A program made the translations under genes and the position numbers. Of a stretch of DNA of 64,000 nucleotides, positions 54,033 to 63,724 are shown in pieces; positions within the stretch are counted from its first letter, which is position 1, and each line of letters opens with the position of its first letter. The notes beneath the pieces are model-generated. The model saw only the letters and a program-made list of their open reading frames with translations. It was not told the DNA's origin and did not search any database. Source of the stretch: Acetobacterium paludosum (GTDB lineage: Bacteria; Bacillota; Clostridia; Eubacteriales; Eubacteriaceae). The DNA is taken from assembly GCF_008086595.1 (NCBI RefSeq), contig NZ_RXYA01000007.1:62001-126000 (forward strand). The letters run 5' to 3'.

Positions 54033-54215
54033 TTAATCTTCATCGTCAAAGCCGTAAATACAATAATCTTCAAGGGCTTCAAACAAATACAAAAGATTCC
54101 CTGTCATGCCTTCCGCTGTTGTAACAACGATTTCTTTTTCTTCTTCAGTAAGGTCTATAAATTCTTCTTCAAGATCACATAGACGCTTTACTAAAAATAA
54201 TAATTCTGTTTTCAT
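54033..54215 (-). CDS. Small acidic hypothetical protein (60 residues)
   Basis: ATG 54215 follows AGGAG with 4-base spacing; an upstream ATG at 54230 lacks a site. The protein is helical and highly acidic (LEEEFIDLTEEEKEIVV, YGFDDED). No family recognised. It is an isolated gene convergent to the HD-GYP gene. The 270-base gap to that gene holds small dyads (GCAATT/AATTGC near 53803) but no clear terminator. Confidence 0.6.
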   Translation of the reverse strand: MKTELLFLVKRLCDLEEEFIDLTEEEKEIVVTTAEGMTGNLLYLFEALEDYCIYGFDDED

Positions 54216-54323
54216 ATTTCTCCTGTTCATACTGTTATGCTATATATATATTAGCTATGTTCATTAGAAATTGCAAGACAAAACTGCGTATTAATTGAAT
54301 TTCTTCTTTTTTATAGTGCAAGC

Positions 54324-54332
54324 TGATATAAT
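54324..54332 (+). promoter_or_regulatory. Extended -10 promoter of the flavin reductase gene
   Basis: TGA-TATAAT (TATAAT 54327-54332) 37 bases before the start codon. The preceding AAGCTGATA is also found before the OFA transporter gene (57280-57288), so the two may share a control element. Confidence 0.5.
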
Positions 54333-54369
54333 ATACGTTATAGTCTTAAAAAAGGGAGAAATTTGATCA

Positions 54370-54951
54370 ATGAGTAAAATAAAATGGCCTGGTAGTGCTT
54401 TGTTGGCTCCGGTACCACCTGTATTAGTAACCTGTGGTGAAGATGAAACAATTAATGTTTTAACCGTCGGGTGGGTAGGGGTTCTTAACACAAAACCGCC
54501 TATGACGTATATTTCTTTGAGACCAAGCCGCTTATCCCATGAAATCATTTCAGAAACAAGAGAATTTACCATTAACCTATCCACCGTTGATTTAGTGAAA
54601 GCCGTTGATTTCTGTGGAGTGCGATCCGGTCGTGATGTGAATAAAATAGAGCTCATGGGACTGGAACTAAACCCCGGTGATTCAGTAAAATCGCCTATGT
54701 TGGCTGATAGCCCGTTGAGTATGGAATGCAGAGTTAAAGAAATCATTTCTCTTGGAACCCACGATTTGTTTATATCTGAAATTTTAGCGGTACATGTGCA
54801 AGAAACTTTGATTGACACCAATGGCAAATTACATTTGGATAAAGCAGAGCTTCTTGCATACGTTCATGGAGAGTACTTTGGTCTGGGAACGAAATATGGA
54901 ACTTTTGGTTATACAGTCAGAAAAAAGAAGAAAAAAAGAGGTAATAAATGA
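54370..54951 (+). CDS. Flavin reductase-like FMN-binding protein
   Basis: 193 residues with the split-barrel FMN fold of the flavin reductase family: LLAPVPPVLVTCGED at the start, VGWVGVLNTKPPMTYISLRPSRLSHE, and FTINLSTVDLVKAVDFCG with a Cys near residue 82. The C-terminal tail is very basic (RKKKKKRGNK). It probably moves electrons from NAD(P)H or ferredoxin to FMN or a flavoprotein. Promoter and GGGAG ribosome site are clear. A small membrane peptide gene overlaps its stop (ATGA). Confidence 0.88.
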   Translation: MSKIKWPGSALLAPVPPVLVTCGEDETINVLTVGWVGVLNTKPPMTYISLRPSRLSHEIISETREFTINLSTVDLVKAVDFCGVRSGRDVNKIELMGLELNPGDSVKSPMLADSPLSMECRVKEIISLGTHDLFISEILAVHVQETLIDTNGKLHLDKAELLAYVHGEYFGLGTKYGTFGYTVRKKKKKRGNK

Positions 54952-55091
54952 AAAATCCAGTATTTGTTTTGGTGTTCGTAACGGTTGTCATTTTATTTTT
55001 TAAGAGTGTATCATCTGTGACGGTAACCGAAAATAATACAACTGTTTTTTTACATCAAATAATTATTCAAATCTGTTATCTCATAAGTTAA
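54948..55091 (+). CDS. 47-residue membrane peptide
   Basis: ATG 54948 overlaps the flavin reductase stop (ATGA), with GAGGT 6 bases upstream, so translation is coupled. The sequence begins MKNPVFVLVFVTVVILFFKS, one transmembrane helix, followed by a polar segment and a second hydrophobic tail. No family recognised. The overlap and ribosome site make it more than a chance frame. Confidence 0.5.
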   Translation: MKNPVFVLVFVTVVILFFKSVSSVTVTENNTTVFLHQIIIQICYLIS

Positions 55092-55118
55092 TCGACTAGT
55101 GGAGCTTAACCCAATGGT

Positions 55119-56141
55119 TTAAAGCTTGGTTATCCAACCCTCCGGTCCTTCGATATCGCCAAGTTGAATAGCAGTCAATGTGTCATATAACTTCGTGGTT
55201 ATCGGTCCAACCTCGGTCTCGCTGAAAAACACATGAAGCTTGTTTTTATATTCAATCCCGCCAATAGGGGTAATCACCGCCGCAGTACCACAGGCACCGG
55301 CTTCTGAGAATTCATCCAATTCATCAATATAAACATCTTTTTCCGAAGTCTTTAGCCCTAATACATTTTCGGCCAAATATAATAGTGAATATTTTGTAAT
55401 ACTTGGGAGTATAGACAAGGACTTAGGTGTTACAAAGCAATTGTTCTTTGTAATGCCGAAAAAATTAGCGGCGCCAACCTCTTCGATTTTTGTATGAGTC
55501 GTCGGATCCAAGTAAATACAATCGGCAAATCCTTTTTCAACTGCGATTTCATGGGCAATTAAAGAGGCTGCATAATTTCCGCCGACTTTTTGCTGTCCTG
55601 TTCCATAGCATGCGGCACGATCATAAGCGGAAACCATAAAGTTGACCGGCGTCAAGCCACCCTTAAAATAAGCTCCAACCGGCATGCAGAAAACAGTAAA
55701 TAAAAATTCACTTGCAGGTTTAACGGCAATACTGTTTCCAACACCGATCACCATTGGTCGAATGTATAGTGAACCACCGCTTCCATAAGGTGGTAGGTAG
55801 GCTTCATTGGCTTTCACCACATCCAAGCAGGCTTTAATAAAAGTTTCATCTGGTATTTCAGGCATTAAAAGTCGTCTGCAGGAGTCTTGCAGACGTTTAG
55901 CATTTTGATCGACTCTAAAGAGTTGAATGTCACCGTTCTTAGTTCGGTAAGCCTTTAGACCTTCGAAACATTGTTGCCCGTAATGAAGACAGGGGGAGGC
56001 TTCTCCAAGATGGAGCACATTATCTTCAGTCAATACACCTTCATCCCAGTTTCCGTCTTTCCAATAGGACAAGTAACGCTGGTCTGTCTTCATATAATCG
56101 AATCCCAAATTTTTCCAATCAATTTCTACTTTTTTTTTCAT
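55119..56141 (-). CDS. ilvE: Branched-chain amino acid aminotransferase
   Basis: PLP fold-type IV enzyme, 340 residues, catalysing the last step of Ile, Leu and Val synthesis and the first of their breakdown. The PLP lysine is in [11 protein letters not shown] near residue 196; other family signatures are [36 protein letters not shown] and [15 protein letters not shown]. The type (long, about 340) is that of eukaryote-like/II bacterial BCATs. It has its own GAGGAG site and is followed downstream by the membrane peptide gene in the opposite direction. Confidence 0.95.
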   Translation of the reverse strand: MKKKVEIDWKNLGFDYMKTDQRYLSYWKDGNWDEGVLTEDNVLHLGEASPCLHYGQQCFEGLKAYRTKNGDIQLFRVDQNAKRLQDSCRRLLMPEIPDETFIKACLDVVKANEAYLPPYGSGGSLYIRPMVIGVGNSIAVKPASEFLFTVFCMPVGAYFKGGLTPVNFMVSAYDRAACYGTGQQKVGGNYAASLIAHEIAVEKGFADCIYLDPTTHTKIEEVGAANFFGITKNNCFVTPKSLSILPSITKYSLLYLAENVLGLKTSEKDVYIDELDEFSEAGACGTAAVITPIGGIEYKNKLHVFFSETEVGPITTKLYDTLTAIQLGDIEGPEGWITKL

Positions 56142-56172
56142 TTCAAACTCCTCTTTAATTATTATTTTTATT

Positions 56173-57069
56173 TTATGTTAAAAGCATAAGCAATCCCATC
56201 ACGAATCCCAAAAGTCCCCCTAACCAAACAATGGCTTTTAATTCTTTTGACATAATATCTAAAATCATCTTTTCAAAAGTTACTACGTCATAACTGTTGA
56301 TCTGATTTTCAACCAATTGGGATAAATCCAAAGCATGAAGCAATACACCAATATTTTTTTCAATCAATTGATGATAAGTATTAATAACCCAGTCTACAAA
56401 CTCAGAGATGCGGTCTTCGTATTGGATATATAGGTCAGAAACCGTTTTATCCATCAGGTTATTGCCTTCTTTTTGAACAATGTTGTCTAATATTTCTTCC
56501 CCTTTTTCCATGATTAATTTCTCAATGATCTCTGACATTTTTAGTTTTGCTGAATTAATCAGGCCTTCATTTATAAGCATGGAAAACATCGATCCTTGAA
56601 GATTATTGACAATCTCTGTTGCCGCAATCTCAGATAACAAAGTGCCCAACTCAAGCTTTTTCATTCTTTCGTAGGAAATTTCCACAATTTTATGGGAGAC
56701 TTCATCCATTATACTTAACCCTTGCTCCTCTCCCACAAAAGAGCAGAACACCTCTCTTAACGTTTGATCACAGGTGCTTTTTTTCTCAATAGCGCTGTTT
56801 AAAGCGATTGTGATTTTTTGATCCATTTCTGGTGATAATAAGCCCGTTCTAATCACATCTTCACTTAGCAGTTCATTGGCAACGACGGTTCCTAAAGATT
56901 TTGCAATCCTGGGTTTTTCTTTAGGAATGATCCCCGGGGTAAAAGGCAGTGTTTTTCCAAATAAATTAACGGGTTTTAATGGGCGAAATAGCATCCTAAT
57001 AGCTATTCCGTTAGTAATAAGTCCTATAATAGCACCAACAATCGGGCCAATAAGAAAACTTAAATTCAT
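56173..57069 (-). CDS. DUF445 family membrane protein
   Basis: Start ATG 57069 is behind GGAGG; an upstream in-frame ATG adds 11 unsupported residues. An N-terminal helix ([22 protein letters not shown]) with the motif FRPLKP and [20 protein letters not shown], and a C-terminal helix ([19 protein letters not shown]), bracket a long helical region, as expected of DUF445/YheB proteins. These are known only as membrane-associated proteins of uncertain role. It ends 31 bases before ilvE and may be co-transcribed with it. Confidence 0.9.
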   Translation of the reverse strand: MNLSFLIGPIVGAIIGLITNGIAIRMLFRPLKPVNLFGKTLPFTPGIIPKEKPRIAKSLGTVVANELLSEDVIRTGLLSPEMDQKITIALNSAIEKKSTCDQTLREVFCSFVGEEQGLSIMDEVSHKIVEISYERMKKLELGTLLSEIAATEIVNNLQGSMFSMLINEGLINSAKLKMSEIIEKLIMEKGEEILDNIVQKEGNNLMDKTVSDLYIQYEDRISEFVDWVINTYHQLIEKNIGVLLHALDLSQLVENQINSYDVVTFEKMILDIMSKELKAIVWLGGLLGFVMGLLMLLT

Positions 57070-57263
57070 AGTATTCCTCCTAATGTAATATTTAATGATC
57101 AATGATTTATAGGGTGGAAGTTGCGAAACAAGTTTTTACATTCGCTTGGCTACTTGCTTAATTGATAGCATCTTGTTAATTGTAAGCTTTTTGAAAGATA
57201 CTGTCCAGTCCTAGAAAAATTTTGCATTTTGCATAAAAATTCATTTTATAAGTAAAATAATGT

Positions 57264-57292
57264 TTGTGTATTATACGTCAAGCTGATACAAT
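57264..57292 (+). promoter_or_regulatory. Promoter of the OFA transporter gene
   Basis: TTGTGT (57264-57269), 17 bases, TGA-TACAAT (57287-57292). Confidence 0.5.
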
Positions 57293-57327
57293 TAGTAAAA
57301 AAAATATGGGGGGCAGCTATTAAAACG

Positions 57328-58584
57328 ATGGAAATACTGATGAAAAGCGAGAATAGAAAAAGATGGATATATTTAATCGTAGGAACGATTATGTTAATGT
57401 TTTTGGGATTATTATATGCATGGTCAATTTTCAAGGCACCGTTAAATAAAGTGTTTGAATCATGGACGGCAACGGACTTATCTCTTAATTTCACCATTTC
57501 AATGATCTGTTTTTGTCTGGGTGGATTTGCCAGTGGACAATTAAACAAAATTCTTAAAAACCAATACATTCTATTAATTGCAGCAGGTTTACTTTTTGCT
57601 GGATTCTTTGGCGTTTCAAAAATTGATGTATCACAACCCGATCAGGGTTTAATGATGTTGTATGTTTTTTATGGGATACTGTGTGGAACGGGTGTTGGTA
57701 TGGGATATAATGCCATTATCAGTGCAGTAGTACCATGGTTTTCAGAAAAAGCAGGTATGGCATCAGGTATTTTATTGATGGGATTTGGTCTGGGTGGCAT
57801 GATTCTCGGAACGCTGATCAATAGCATGATTGGCAGCTTTGGGGTACTGGATACATTCTTCTATTTGGCTGTGATGGTGCCAGTTGTGCTGGCAATAGGT
57901 TCTTTTTTCGTGAAAAAACCGGTAGCTATTACTAAGAAGACAATAGTAGTCAGGGATGAAAAAAGTCAGACTAAAGAATATTCTGCTATGGATATGCTGA
58001 AAACTGGTGTGTTCTGGTCGTTTTTCTTTTGGGTCATTATGGTCAATGCCTCAGGTTTACTGATTATCGGAAGTGCAGCAACTATTGCCCTAGCCTTTGG
58101 TGCACCTGCTCAACTGGGATTGTTGGTTTCTGTGTTTAATGGCGGAGGTCGTGTGTTATTTGGAACTATATTTGATAAGATGGGTCGCAACAAATCCATG
58201 TTGATCAATAATATCCTTTTAATGATTGCCGGTCTTTCTTTATTAATTGGATCAACCTTCCAAAATGTTATCTTTATCTTTATTGGTCTTTTATCTGTTG
58301 GCGTTTGTTATGGTGGAGCACCAGCACTGGCATCAGCGGTGATTAATTCAAATTTTGGCTCGAAAAATTACCCTCTTAATTTTAGTATTACAAATTTTTC
58401 ACTGATACCGGCAGCGATGCTTGGTCCATTGATTTCAAGTACCCTTTTGGAAAAATCTGGTGGAAATTACAGCACGAATTTCGTTGCAATTATGATTTTT
58501 GCAGGAATCGCCTTGATTCTCAATCATATTTTGAAAATAAAAAGTGAAAAAATGAAGCAGGCAATAGTACCAGTTGATTGCTAA
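57328..58584 (+). CDS. OFA-family MFS transporter
   Basis: Major facilitator protein with 12 helices, 418 residues, of the oxalate:formate antiporter family: [26 protein letters not shown] opens helix 1, [19 protein letters not shown] is the family-typical helix 4 segment, and the inter-domain loop carries KKPVAI. It would move a small carboxylate such as formate, lactate or pyruvate. Two in-frame ATGs (57328 and 57340) are possible; neither has a perfect site. A strong terminator follows. Confidence 0.88.
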   Translation: MEILMKSENRKRWIYLIVGTIMLMFLGLLYAWSIFKAPLNKVFESWTATDLSLNFTISMICFCLGGFASGQLNKILKNQYILLIAAGLLFAGFFGVSKIDVSQPDQGLMMLYVFYGILCGTGVGMGYNAIISAVVPWFSEKAGMASGILLMGFGLGGMILGTLINSMIGSFGVLDTFFYLAVMVPVVLAIGSFFVKKPVAITKKTIVVRDEKSQTKEYSAMDMLKTGVFWSFFFWVIMVNASGLLIIGSAATIALAFGAPAQLGLLVSVFNGGGRVLFGTIFDKMGRNKSMLINNILLMIAGLSLLIGSTFQNVIFIFIGLLSVGVCYGGAPALASAVINSNFGSKNYPLNFSITNFSLIPAAMLGPLISSTLLEKSGGNYSTNFVAIMIFAGIALILNHILKIKSEKMKQAIVPVDC

Positions 58585-58632
58585 AATATAATAATGAAAA
58601 TTTATTTGGCTTAAATTTACAATTGATAGTTG

Positions 58633-58680
58633 GCGTATTAAAAAAGAAAGGTTTCCCTTTCTTTTTTAATACGCTATTTT
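58633..58680 (+). terminator. Perfect 19-bp hairpin terminator
   Basis: Arms 58633-58651 and 58656-58674 are exact complements with a four-base loop. The stem itself contains T6/A6 and is followed by TATTTT; it should terminate both directions. Confidence 0.8.
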
Positions 58681-58859
58681 AAACGCAAACGGAAGCAAGG
58701 GTTTGCCTTGACGGATGAATTTTATAAAGCTATACTAAATAGAGTTATTATAAAATGTATATTATAGAACGATTGACAAATATTTATAATTTTCTACAAT
58801 AACAGACTATATTAAATGCACAAAGCAAGAACTAAAAGGAATAAGGTAAAACTAATATT

Positions 58860-59564
58860 ATGAAACATTTTATTGAATTTAAAGACGTGTATAAGCGTTA
58901 TCATATGGGAGAAGTAACTATTAATGCTGCTAACGGCATCTCTTTCTCAATTGAAGAAGGACAATTTGCTGTTGTAGTTGGACCCAGCGGGGCCGGGAAA
59001 ACAACAGTGCTTAATATTCTAGGTGGAATGGATGGCTGTGATGAAGGTCAAGTTTGGGTGGGGGATAAAGATGTTGCTACCCTTACGCGTCGGGAACTGG
59101 CCACCTATCGGCGCTATGACACGGGATTTGTTTTTCAATTTTATAATTTAGTACAAAATTTAACAGCTGTTGAGAATGTTGAACTGGCAACTCAAATCTG
59201 CCATGATCCGATGGATGCAGAAACAGTTCTAAAAAGTGTCGGGCTTGAAGATCGGTTAGGCAATTTTCCGTCTCAGCTTTCCGGCGGCGAGCAGCAGCGT
59301 GTCGCTATCGCAAGAGCATTAGCCAAACGTCCAAAATTACTTCTTTGCGATGAGCCAACGGGCGCCCTGGATTATAACACAGGTAAAAATATCTTAAAGC
59401 TGCTCCAGGAAACCTGCCGGAAAGAAAAAATGACAGTGATCTTAATTACACACAACCAAGCCATTACGCCCATGGCTGATAAGGTAATCATTATGAAAAA
59501 TGGCAAAGTACTAGAAAGCTATTTAAATGAAAATCCGATGTCTGTGGATGAAATTGAATGGTAG
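58860..59564 (+). CDS. ABC transporter ATP-binding protein (LolD/MacB type)
   Basis: 234-residue ATPase: Walker [11 protein letters not shown]-loop FVFQFYNL, signature [15 protein letters not shown], Walker [14 protein letters not shown]-loop THNQAI. By similarity it belongs with FtsX/MacB-type permeases, but none follows; the next gene, overlapping by 7 bases, is a protein kinase. The transporter partner must be encoded elsewhere, or this ATPase acts with a non-transport partner. Intact by motif. Confidence 0.92.
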   Translation: MKHFIEFKDVYKRYHMGEVTINAANGISFSIEEGQFAVVVGPSGAGKTTVLNILGGMDGCDEGQVWVGDKDVATLTRRELATYRRYDTGFVFQFYNLVQNLTAVENVELATQICHDPMDAETVLKSVGLEDRLGNFPSQLSGGEQQRVAIARALAKRPKLLLCDEPTGALDYNTGKNILKLLQETCRKEKMTVILITHNQAITPMADKVIIMKNGKVLESYLNENPMSVDEIEW

Positions 59565-60271
59565 AGGTGTCCGCCACTATAAAGGGGGCGCTTTCTCTCT
59601 TTGATTATCGATTATCTGATACTCTAGGATCGGGACGATTCGGCAGCTGTTATTTAATCTCGCAAAACGACAAAGTTTTTGTTTTTAAAATATTTAATTC
59701 AAACGATGTAAAACGCTTCAAGTACAAACTAGCGCTTGAAGGGAAATACCTCAAATCCATCAACCATACGGCTATTCCAAAACTGATTCGAGTGATAGAT
59801 ACCGATGGTATCTATGGTCTGATAATGGAAAGAATGCCGGGTGATAGTTTAGAAGACTTATTAAAGTGGGGTTACCTTTTTACTAAAAAAGAAATATACG
59901 CAATCATAAAACAGCTCATGGACGTGATGGAATATTTGTATTCTTTAAAAATAAGTCATCGCGATATTAAGGCTTCAAATATTTTATGGGACCATAGCAA
60001 ACTTTCTTTAATCGATTTTGGATCCGCCAGAGATCTGTCAAGCTTATCCTGCCGTTTCAACCCAGATTTCTGGGGAATGGGGGATGTTTTTATGCGTTTG
60101 GCCTTATCCTCACAGGAAATGACTTTTAGTCATCATGACTTCTACATCGATGATCTGAATTTAGACAGCCAGGAAAAGATTATCTTTAAACGCCTGTTAC
60201 ACATCGAGCAACCTTATGATAATCTACAAGATCTAAAACGAGATTTTGTAGATAGATTTAGCCTTGATTAA
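59558..60271 (+). CDS. Hanks-type Ser/Thr protein kinase, compact
   Basis: 237-residue cytosolic kinase without membrane or PASTA segments. The Gly-rich loop is GSGRFGSCY (about 24-32), the catalytic loop HRDIKASNIL near 140, and the magnesium loop DFGSA near 156 (DFG). The region after the activation loop is short and the C-lobe reduced. The ATPase gene upstream ends inside its start (ATGGTAG overlap), implying fixed stoichiometry and probably functional association. The substrate is unknown; the ABC ATPase is a natural candidate. Confidence 0.88.
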   Translation: MVEVSATIKGALSLFDYRLSDTLGSGRFGSCYLISQNDKVFVFKIFNSNDVKRFKYKLALEGKYLKSINHTAIPKLIRVIDTDGIYGLIMERMPGDSLEDLLKWGYLFTKKEIYAIIKQLMDVMEYLYSLKISHRDIKASNILWDHSKLSLIDFGSARDLSSLSCRFNPDFWGMGDVFMRLALSSQEMTFSHHDFYIDDLNLDSQEKIIFKRLLHIEQPYDNLQDLKRDFVDRFSLD

Positions 60272-60312
60272 AACTATGAGCAGCAAATTATAAATTAAGG
60301 GGATTTTGAGCA

Positions 60313-60744
60313 TTGAAAGAATTGACATTTTACTTACCGGTTTTTCTGATTGTTGCCGCCAACGTTTTTTATAATATCTGTGCAAAATCAATACCTGAAA
60401 CGGTGAATCCGTTTTTATCATTATTAGTAACCTATCTTGTCTCGGCTCTGGTGACACTTATTTTATTGTTCGTCACTGGACTGGATGAAAACTTCACTGA
60501 TGCAATCAAAAAAATAAATTGGTCCAGTGTTATCCTCGGTATTTCTGTGGTCGCTCTGGAATTCGGATATATCACGGCCTACCGTGTTGGCTGGAATGTC
60601 AGTATCTGTTCTGTTGTTGCCAACATTGCATTGGCGGTCCTGCTTGTTCCCATTGGAATTTTATTTTATAAAGAAGTGCTCACAATGAGTCAATTGATAG
60701 GAATTATTCTCTGCATGGCGGGGCTGTTTTTTATCAATCAATAA
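60313..60744 (+). CDS. Half-size EamA/SMR-like membrane protein
   Basis: 143 residues with four to five helices (LTFYLPVFLIVAANVFYNI, FLSLLVTYLVSALVTLILL, VILGISVVALEFGYITAYRVG, SVVANIALAVLLVPIGILFYKE, LIGIILCMAGLFFI), a single EamA half that would work as a dimer. The TTG start has an AAGGGGA site 9 bases upstream. It follows the kinase gene by 41 bases; whether it belongs to that operon is uncertain. Substrate unknown. Confidence 0.78.
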   Translation: MKELTFYLPVFLIVAANVFYNICAKSIPETVNPFLSLLVTYLVSALVTLILLFVTGLDENFTDAIKKINWSSVILGISVVALEFGYITAYRVGWNVSICSVVANIALAVLLVPIGILFYKEVLTMSQLIGIILCMAGLFFINQ

Positions 60745-60898
60745 AAATAATCGATTATTATCTCACAATAAAAAAACGTCAGGCGCATACAGGGAGCTTT
60801 AAAACTGATGACGAGAATACAAAAAAAGTATCATAAATACTAAGACTGACCTCATTTGGAAAGTCTAATTTAAAAATAAATAATATATGAGGAATTGA

Positions 60899-62746
60899 AT
60901 GAATAATTATATTGAAAAAAATATCTTGCCCCTTGTTACAAAACCTATCACTTATCTTGGAAATGAGGTTAATTCAGTTCATAAAACTCCAAATAAAGAT
61001 ATGATTCGTTTTGCTTTTGCTTTTCCTGATACCTACGAGGTGGGAATGTCCCATTTAGGGATGAAAATTCTATACGGACTCCTTAATGAGGAAAAAGACA
61101 TTTGGTGTGAACGAGTCTTCGCCCCCTGGGTAGATATGGAAGAACAGTTAATAAACAATGATTTGACATTATATGGTCTGGAATCGATGATGCCTTTGAA
61201 TGAATATGATTTCGTTGGATTTACCCTCCAGTATGAAATGAGCTTCAGCAATATTTTGAATATGCTAAAGCTGAGTCATATCGCCCTTGCGGCAGCAGAC
61301 AGAAAAGAAGGGGATCCCTTTGTCATTGCAGGAGGTCCCTGTGCCTATAACCCGGAACCATTGGCTGATTTTATTGATTTGTTTGTCATTGGCGAAGGGG
61401 AGGAAGTTATTTTAAAAATCATGGAAGCTTACCGTCAATGGAAAAAAGCAAGTGGAAAACGGACGGACTTCTTAAAAACAGTGGCAGGAATTGAAGGCGT
61501 TTATGTCCCATCCTTATATAAAGTCAGCTATGATGAAGCGACTGGCGTTATCGTATCATTTTTGCCGATTGTTGATGAAGCGCCAAAAACAATTCACAAA
61601 CAATTCATCGATGATTTGGACTCTTCCTATTTCCCCGAAAAAATCGTCGTATCGTATATTGAAACGGTTCATGATCGAGTCAGCTTTGAGATATTTAGAG
61701 GCTGTGGCCGAGGATGTCGTTTTTGTCAAGCGGGTATGATTTACCGACCAACACGGGAAAAAACGGTTCCAACCATTCAAAGTAAAATAAGAGCCTTAAT
61801 TGAAGCCACCGGATATGATGAAGTCTCTCTTTCATCATTAAGTACTGGTGACTACAGCGAAATAGAAACCCTGATTAAAAATCTGGTTGAAGAATATGAA
61901 GATCAGAAAGTCAGTATTTCCCTGCCATCCCTTCGCATTGATTCCCTGAGCATCGATATGCTGGAGGAAATACAAAAAGTAAGAAAAGCAGGACTTACCT
62001 TGGCTCCAGAGGCGGGAACTCAACGTATGCGAGACGTCATCAATAAAGGAGTTACCGAAGAAAATCTTCTCGATACAGTGCGAACAGCTTTTGAAAAAGG
62101 ATGGGGACATGTGAAACTCTATTTTATGATCGGTTTACCTGGTGAAACCTATGAAGATATTGAAGGAATTGCGGATTTAGGCCAAAAAACTGTTGATGAG
62201 TATATGAAAATTGATAAAGAACTACGAAATAAAAGTCTTAAAGTAGTTTTAAGTGCTTCCTCTTTTGTACCCAAAGCTTTTACTCCTTTTCAATGGATGG
62301 GACAAAACACTCGGGAAGAATTTAAGAACAAACAACGTCATCTCAAAGCTTCGATTAAAGATCGAAAGATTTCATATAGCTGGCATGACAGCGGCGTTAG
62401 TTTTTTAGAAGCTGTTTTTGCTCGAGGCGACCGACGGTTAGGAAAGGTTCTGAAAAGGGCACATGAAAAAGGCTGCAGATTTGATGGTTGGGGAGAATAT
62501 TTTGATATAGAAAAATGGACTGAAGCTTTTGCCGAGACTGGCATCGACCCTGATTTTTATGCTCTTAGGAATCGCGGTTACGATGAGATACTCCCTTGGG
62601 ATTTTATCGATACAGGAGTAAAAAAATCATTTCTAAAAGCGGAAGCAATCAAAGCACAGGAAGCTTTAACCACTCCGTATTGTCCGGAAAAATGTTCGAA
62701 TTGCGGAATTATGGAATTTAAAGAAGGATGGCAATGTCATGTCTAA
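60899..62746 (+). CDS. TIGR03960-type B12-binding radical SAM protein
   Basis: 615-residue radical SAM enzyme of the family found next to DUF2344 proteins in Firmicutes. A cobalamin-binding-like N-terminal domain (residues about 20-200) is followed by the SAM cluster CGRGCRFCQAG near residue 270 (CxxxCxxC), the barrel strands VSLSSLSTGD and PSLRIDSLS, and a C-terminal Cys set (CPEKCSNCG). The family is proposed to modify rRNA or tRNA. It overlaps the next gene by 8 bases, as in most relatives. Start supported by GAGG. Confidence 0.92.
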   Translation: MNNYIEKNILPLVTKPITYLGNEVNSVHKTPNKDMIRFAFAFPDTYEVGMSHLGMKILYGLLNEEKDIWCERVFAPWVDMEEQLINNDLTLYGLESMMPLNEYDFVGFTLQYEMSFSNILNMLKLSHIALAAADRKEGDPFVIAGGPCAYNPEPLADFIDLFVIGEGEEVILKIMEAYRQWKKASGKRTDFLKTVAGIEGVYVPSLYKVSYDEATGVIVSFLPIVDEAPKTIHKQFIDDLDSSYFPEKIVVSYIETVHDRVSFEIFRGCGRGCRFCQAGMIYRPTREKTVPTIQSKIRALIEATGYDEVSLSSLSTGDYSEIETLIKNLVEEYEDQKVSISLPSLRIDSLSIDMLEEIQKVRKAGLTLAPEAGTQRMRDVINKGVTEENLLDTVRTAFEKGWGHVKLYFMIGLPGETYEDIEGIADLGQKTVDEYMKIDKELRNKSLKVVLSASSFVPKAFTPFQWMGQNTREEFKNKQRHLKASIKDRKISYSWHDSGVSFLEAVFARGDRRLGKVLKRAHEKGCRFDGWGEYFDIEKWTEAFAETGIDPDFYALRNRGYDEILPWDFIDTGVKKSFLKAEAIKAQEALTTPYCPEKCSNCGIMEFKEGWQCHV

Positions 62747-63425
62747 AATACAATATCGATTCAAACGATCCACAGCTTTGCGTTTTTTATCACATTTGGA
62801 TCAACAACGCTTATTTCAGCGAGCTTTTCGCCGGGCAAATATAAATATCGAATATTCTCATGGTTTCAACCCTCATCCTAGAATGTCATTTGCATTGGCC
62901 ATGTCGGTAGGATTAACCAGTGACTGGGAATACGGAGAAGTCATTGTGACCGGTGAATTGGACTGCAATGACTTTATGACACGGATGAATGCGGTTTTAC
63001 CAAATGGTCTGGAAATTATTAGTGCAAAAGTTTGCGATGAAGGAACGCCATCGCTTTCTTCATTGCTTGAAAAAAGTTATTATAGTTTAAAAGTCAAACT
63101 TGTTCCCGAAATAAATTTTGAACGCACAAATCAAATCATTAAGTCTTATCTTGAGCTTCCTGTAATTAATATACAAAAAAGAAATAAAAAAGGAAAGATG
63201 GTGGAAAAAGATATTCGTCCTTTTATTGAATCCATTTCAGTTAATCAGGAAGATGATAAAAATGATCCAATCAATGTGAAGATGACCTTAGTTTATATTG
63301 AACAACAATGTGTTAAACCAGAACTCGTTTTAGAGAGCGTCAATAACCTAAACGGAGCAATATTTATCATTGATCCAACCATCGAATGTCATCGCCATAA
63401 ATTGCTTCTTAAAGCTGATTTTTAG
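62739..63425 (+). CDS. TIGR03936/DUF2344 family protein
   Basis: 228 residues, companion of the radical SAM protein. The N-terminus (IQYRFKRSTALRFLSHLDQQ, then FRRANINIEYSHGFNPHPRMSFA) matches the family exactly; the rest is an alpha/beta RNA-modification-like domain. In related genomes the order continues with RNase G and ribosomal protein L21, which is not seen within the next 575 bases here. Function unproven; cooperation with the radical SAM enzyme is inferred from overlap. Confidence 0.93.
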   Translation: MSKIQYRFKRSTALRFLSHLDQQRLFQRAFRRANINIEYSHGFNPHPRMSFALAMSVGLTSDWEYGEVIVTGELDCNDFMTRMNAVLPNGLEIISAKVCDEGTPSLSSLLEKSYYSLKVKLVPEINFERTNQIIKSYLELPVINIQKRNKKGKMVEKDIRPFIESISVNQEDDKNDPINVKMTLVYIEQQCVKPELVLESVNNLNGAIFIIDPTIECHRHKLLLKADF

Positions 63426-63463
63426 CTTTTACAAAAGTGTTACAACCGTTTACACATTATCTA

Positions 63464-63491
63464 TTTACTTCTATTAAAATGATGTTATAAT
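63464..63491 (+). promoter_or_regulatory. Promoter in the terminal intergenic region
   Basis: TTTACT (63464-63469), 16 bases, TGT-TATAAT (63486-63491). No protein gene follows within the window, so it would drive the hairpin region and repeat array. Confidence 0.55.
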
Positions 63492-63505
63492 TATTTTAAA
63501 TCAAA

Positions 63506-63606
63506 GATCAGCTCTATCATTTTCTGAATTGAATGATCTCGATCATTGAAAAGTAAATAGCCTCTTAACTAGATGATAGTCCTCCTGACAAGCGGATGAT
63601 TATCTA
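63506..63606 (+). ncRNA. Structured region downstream of the promoter, possible untranslated RNA or leader
   Basis: Two mutually exclusive hairpins, ATCATT/AATGAT (63516-63521, 63532-63537) and AATGATC/GATCATT (63532-63538, 63541-63547), precede a 13-bp stem (63570-63582 with 63594-63606, one mismatch and two G-U). It starts about 10-20 bases after a predicted promoter. No known riboswitch consensus is recognised. Confidence 0.35.
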
Positions 63607-63623
63607 ACCAGCGGGGAAAAGAT

Positions 63624-63689
63624 TTGAACAAAGAACAGATCTTTTCTGAAATTCGTAAAACTTTAGAAATACCTGATTTAAATGAATAA
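63624..63689 (+). CDS. Possible 21-residue peptide
   Basis: TTG 63624 is preceded by GGGGAA and encodes a charged peptide (NKEQIFSEIRKTLEIPDLNE) with helical propensity. Length and weak start make this uncertain; it may be a leader peptide. Confidence 0.2.
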   Translation: MNKEQIFSEIRKTLEIPDLNE

Positions 63690-63724
63690 AGGAGAGAGCG
63701 ATTCAAAGAATACGGTCACAAGAT

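Noticed and set aside
60746-60759. AATAATCGATTATT palindrome after the EamA-half gene
   Set aside because: A perfect but short AT-rich palindrome without a loop; expected by chance.
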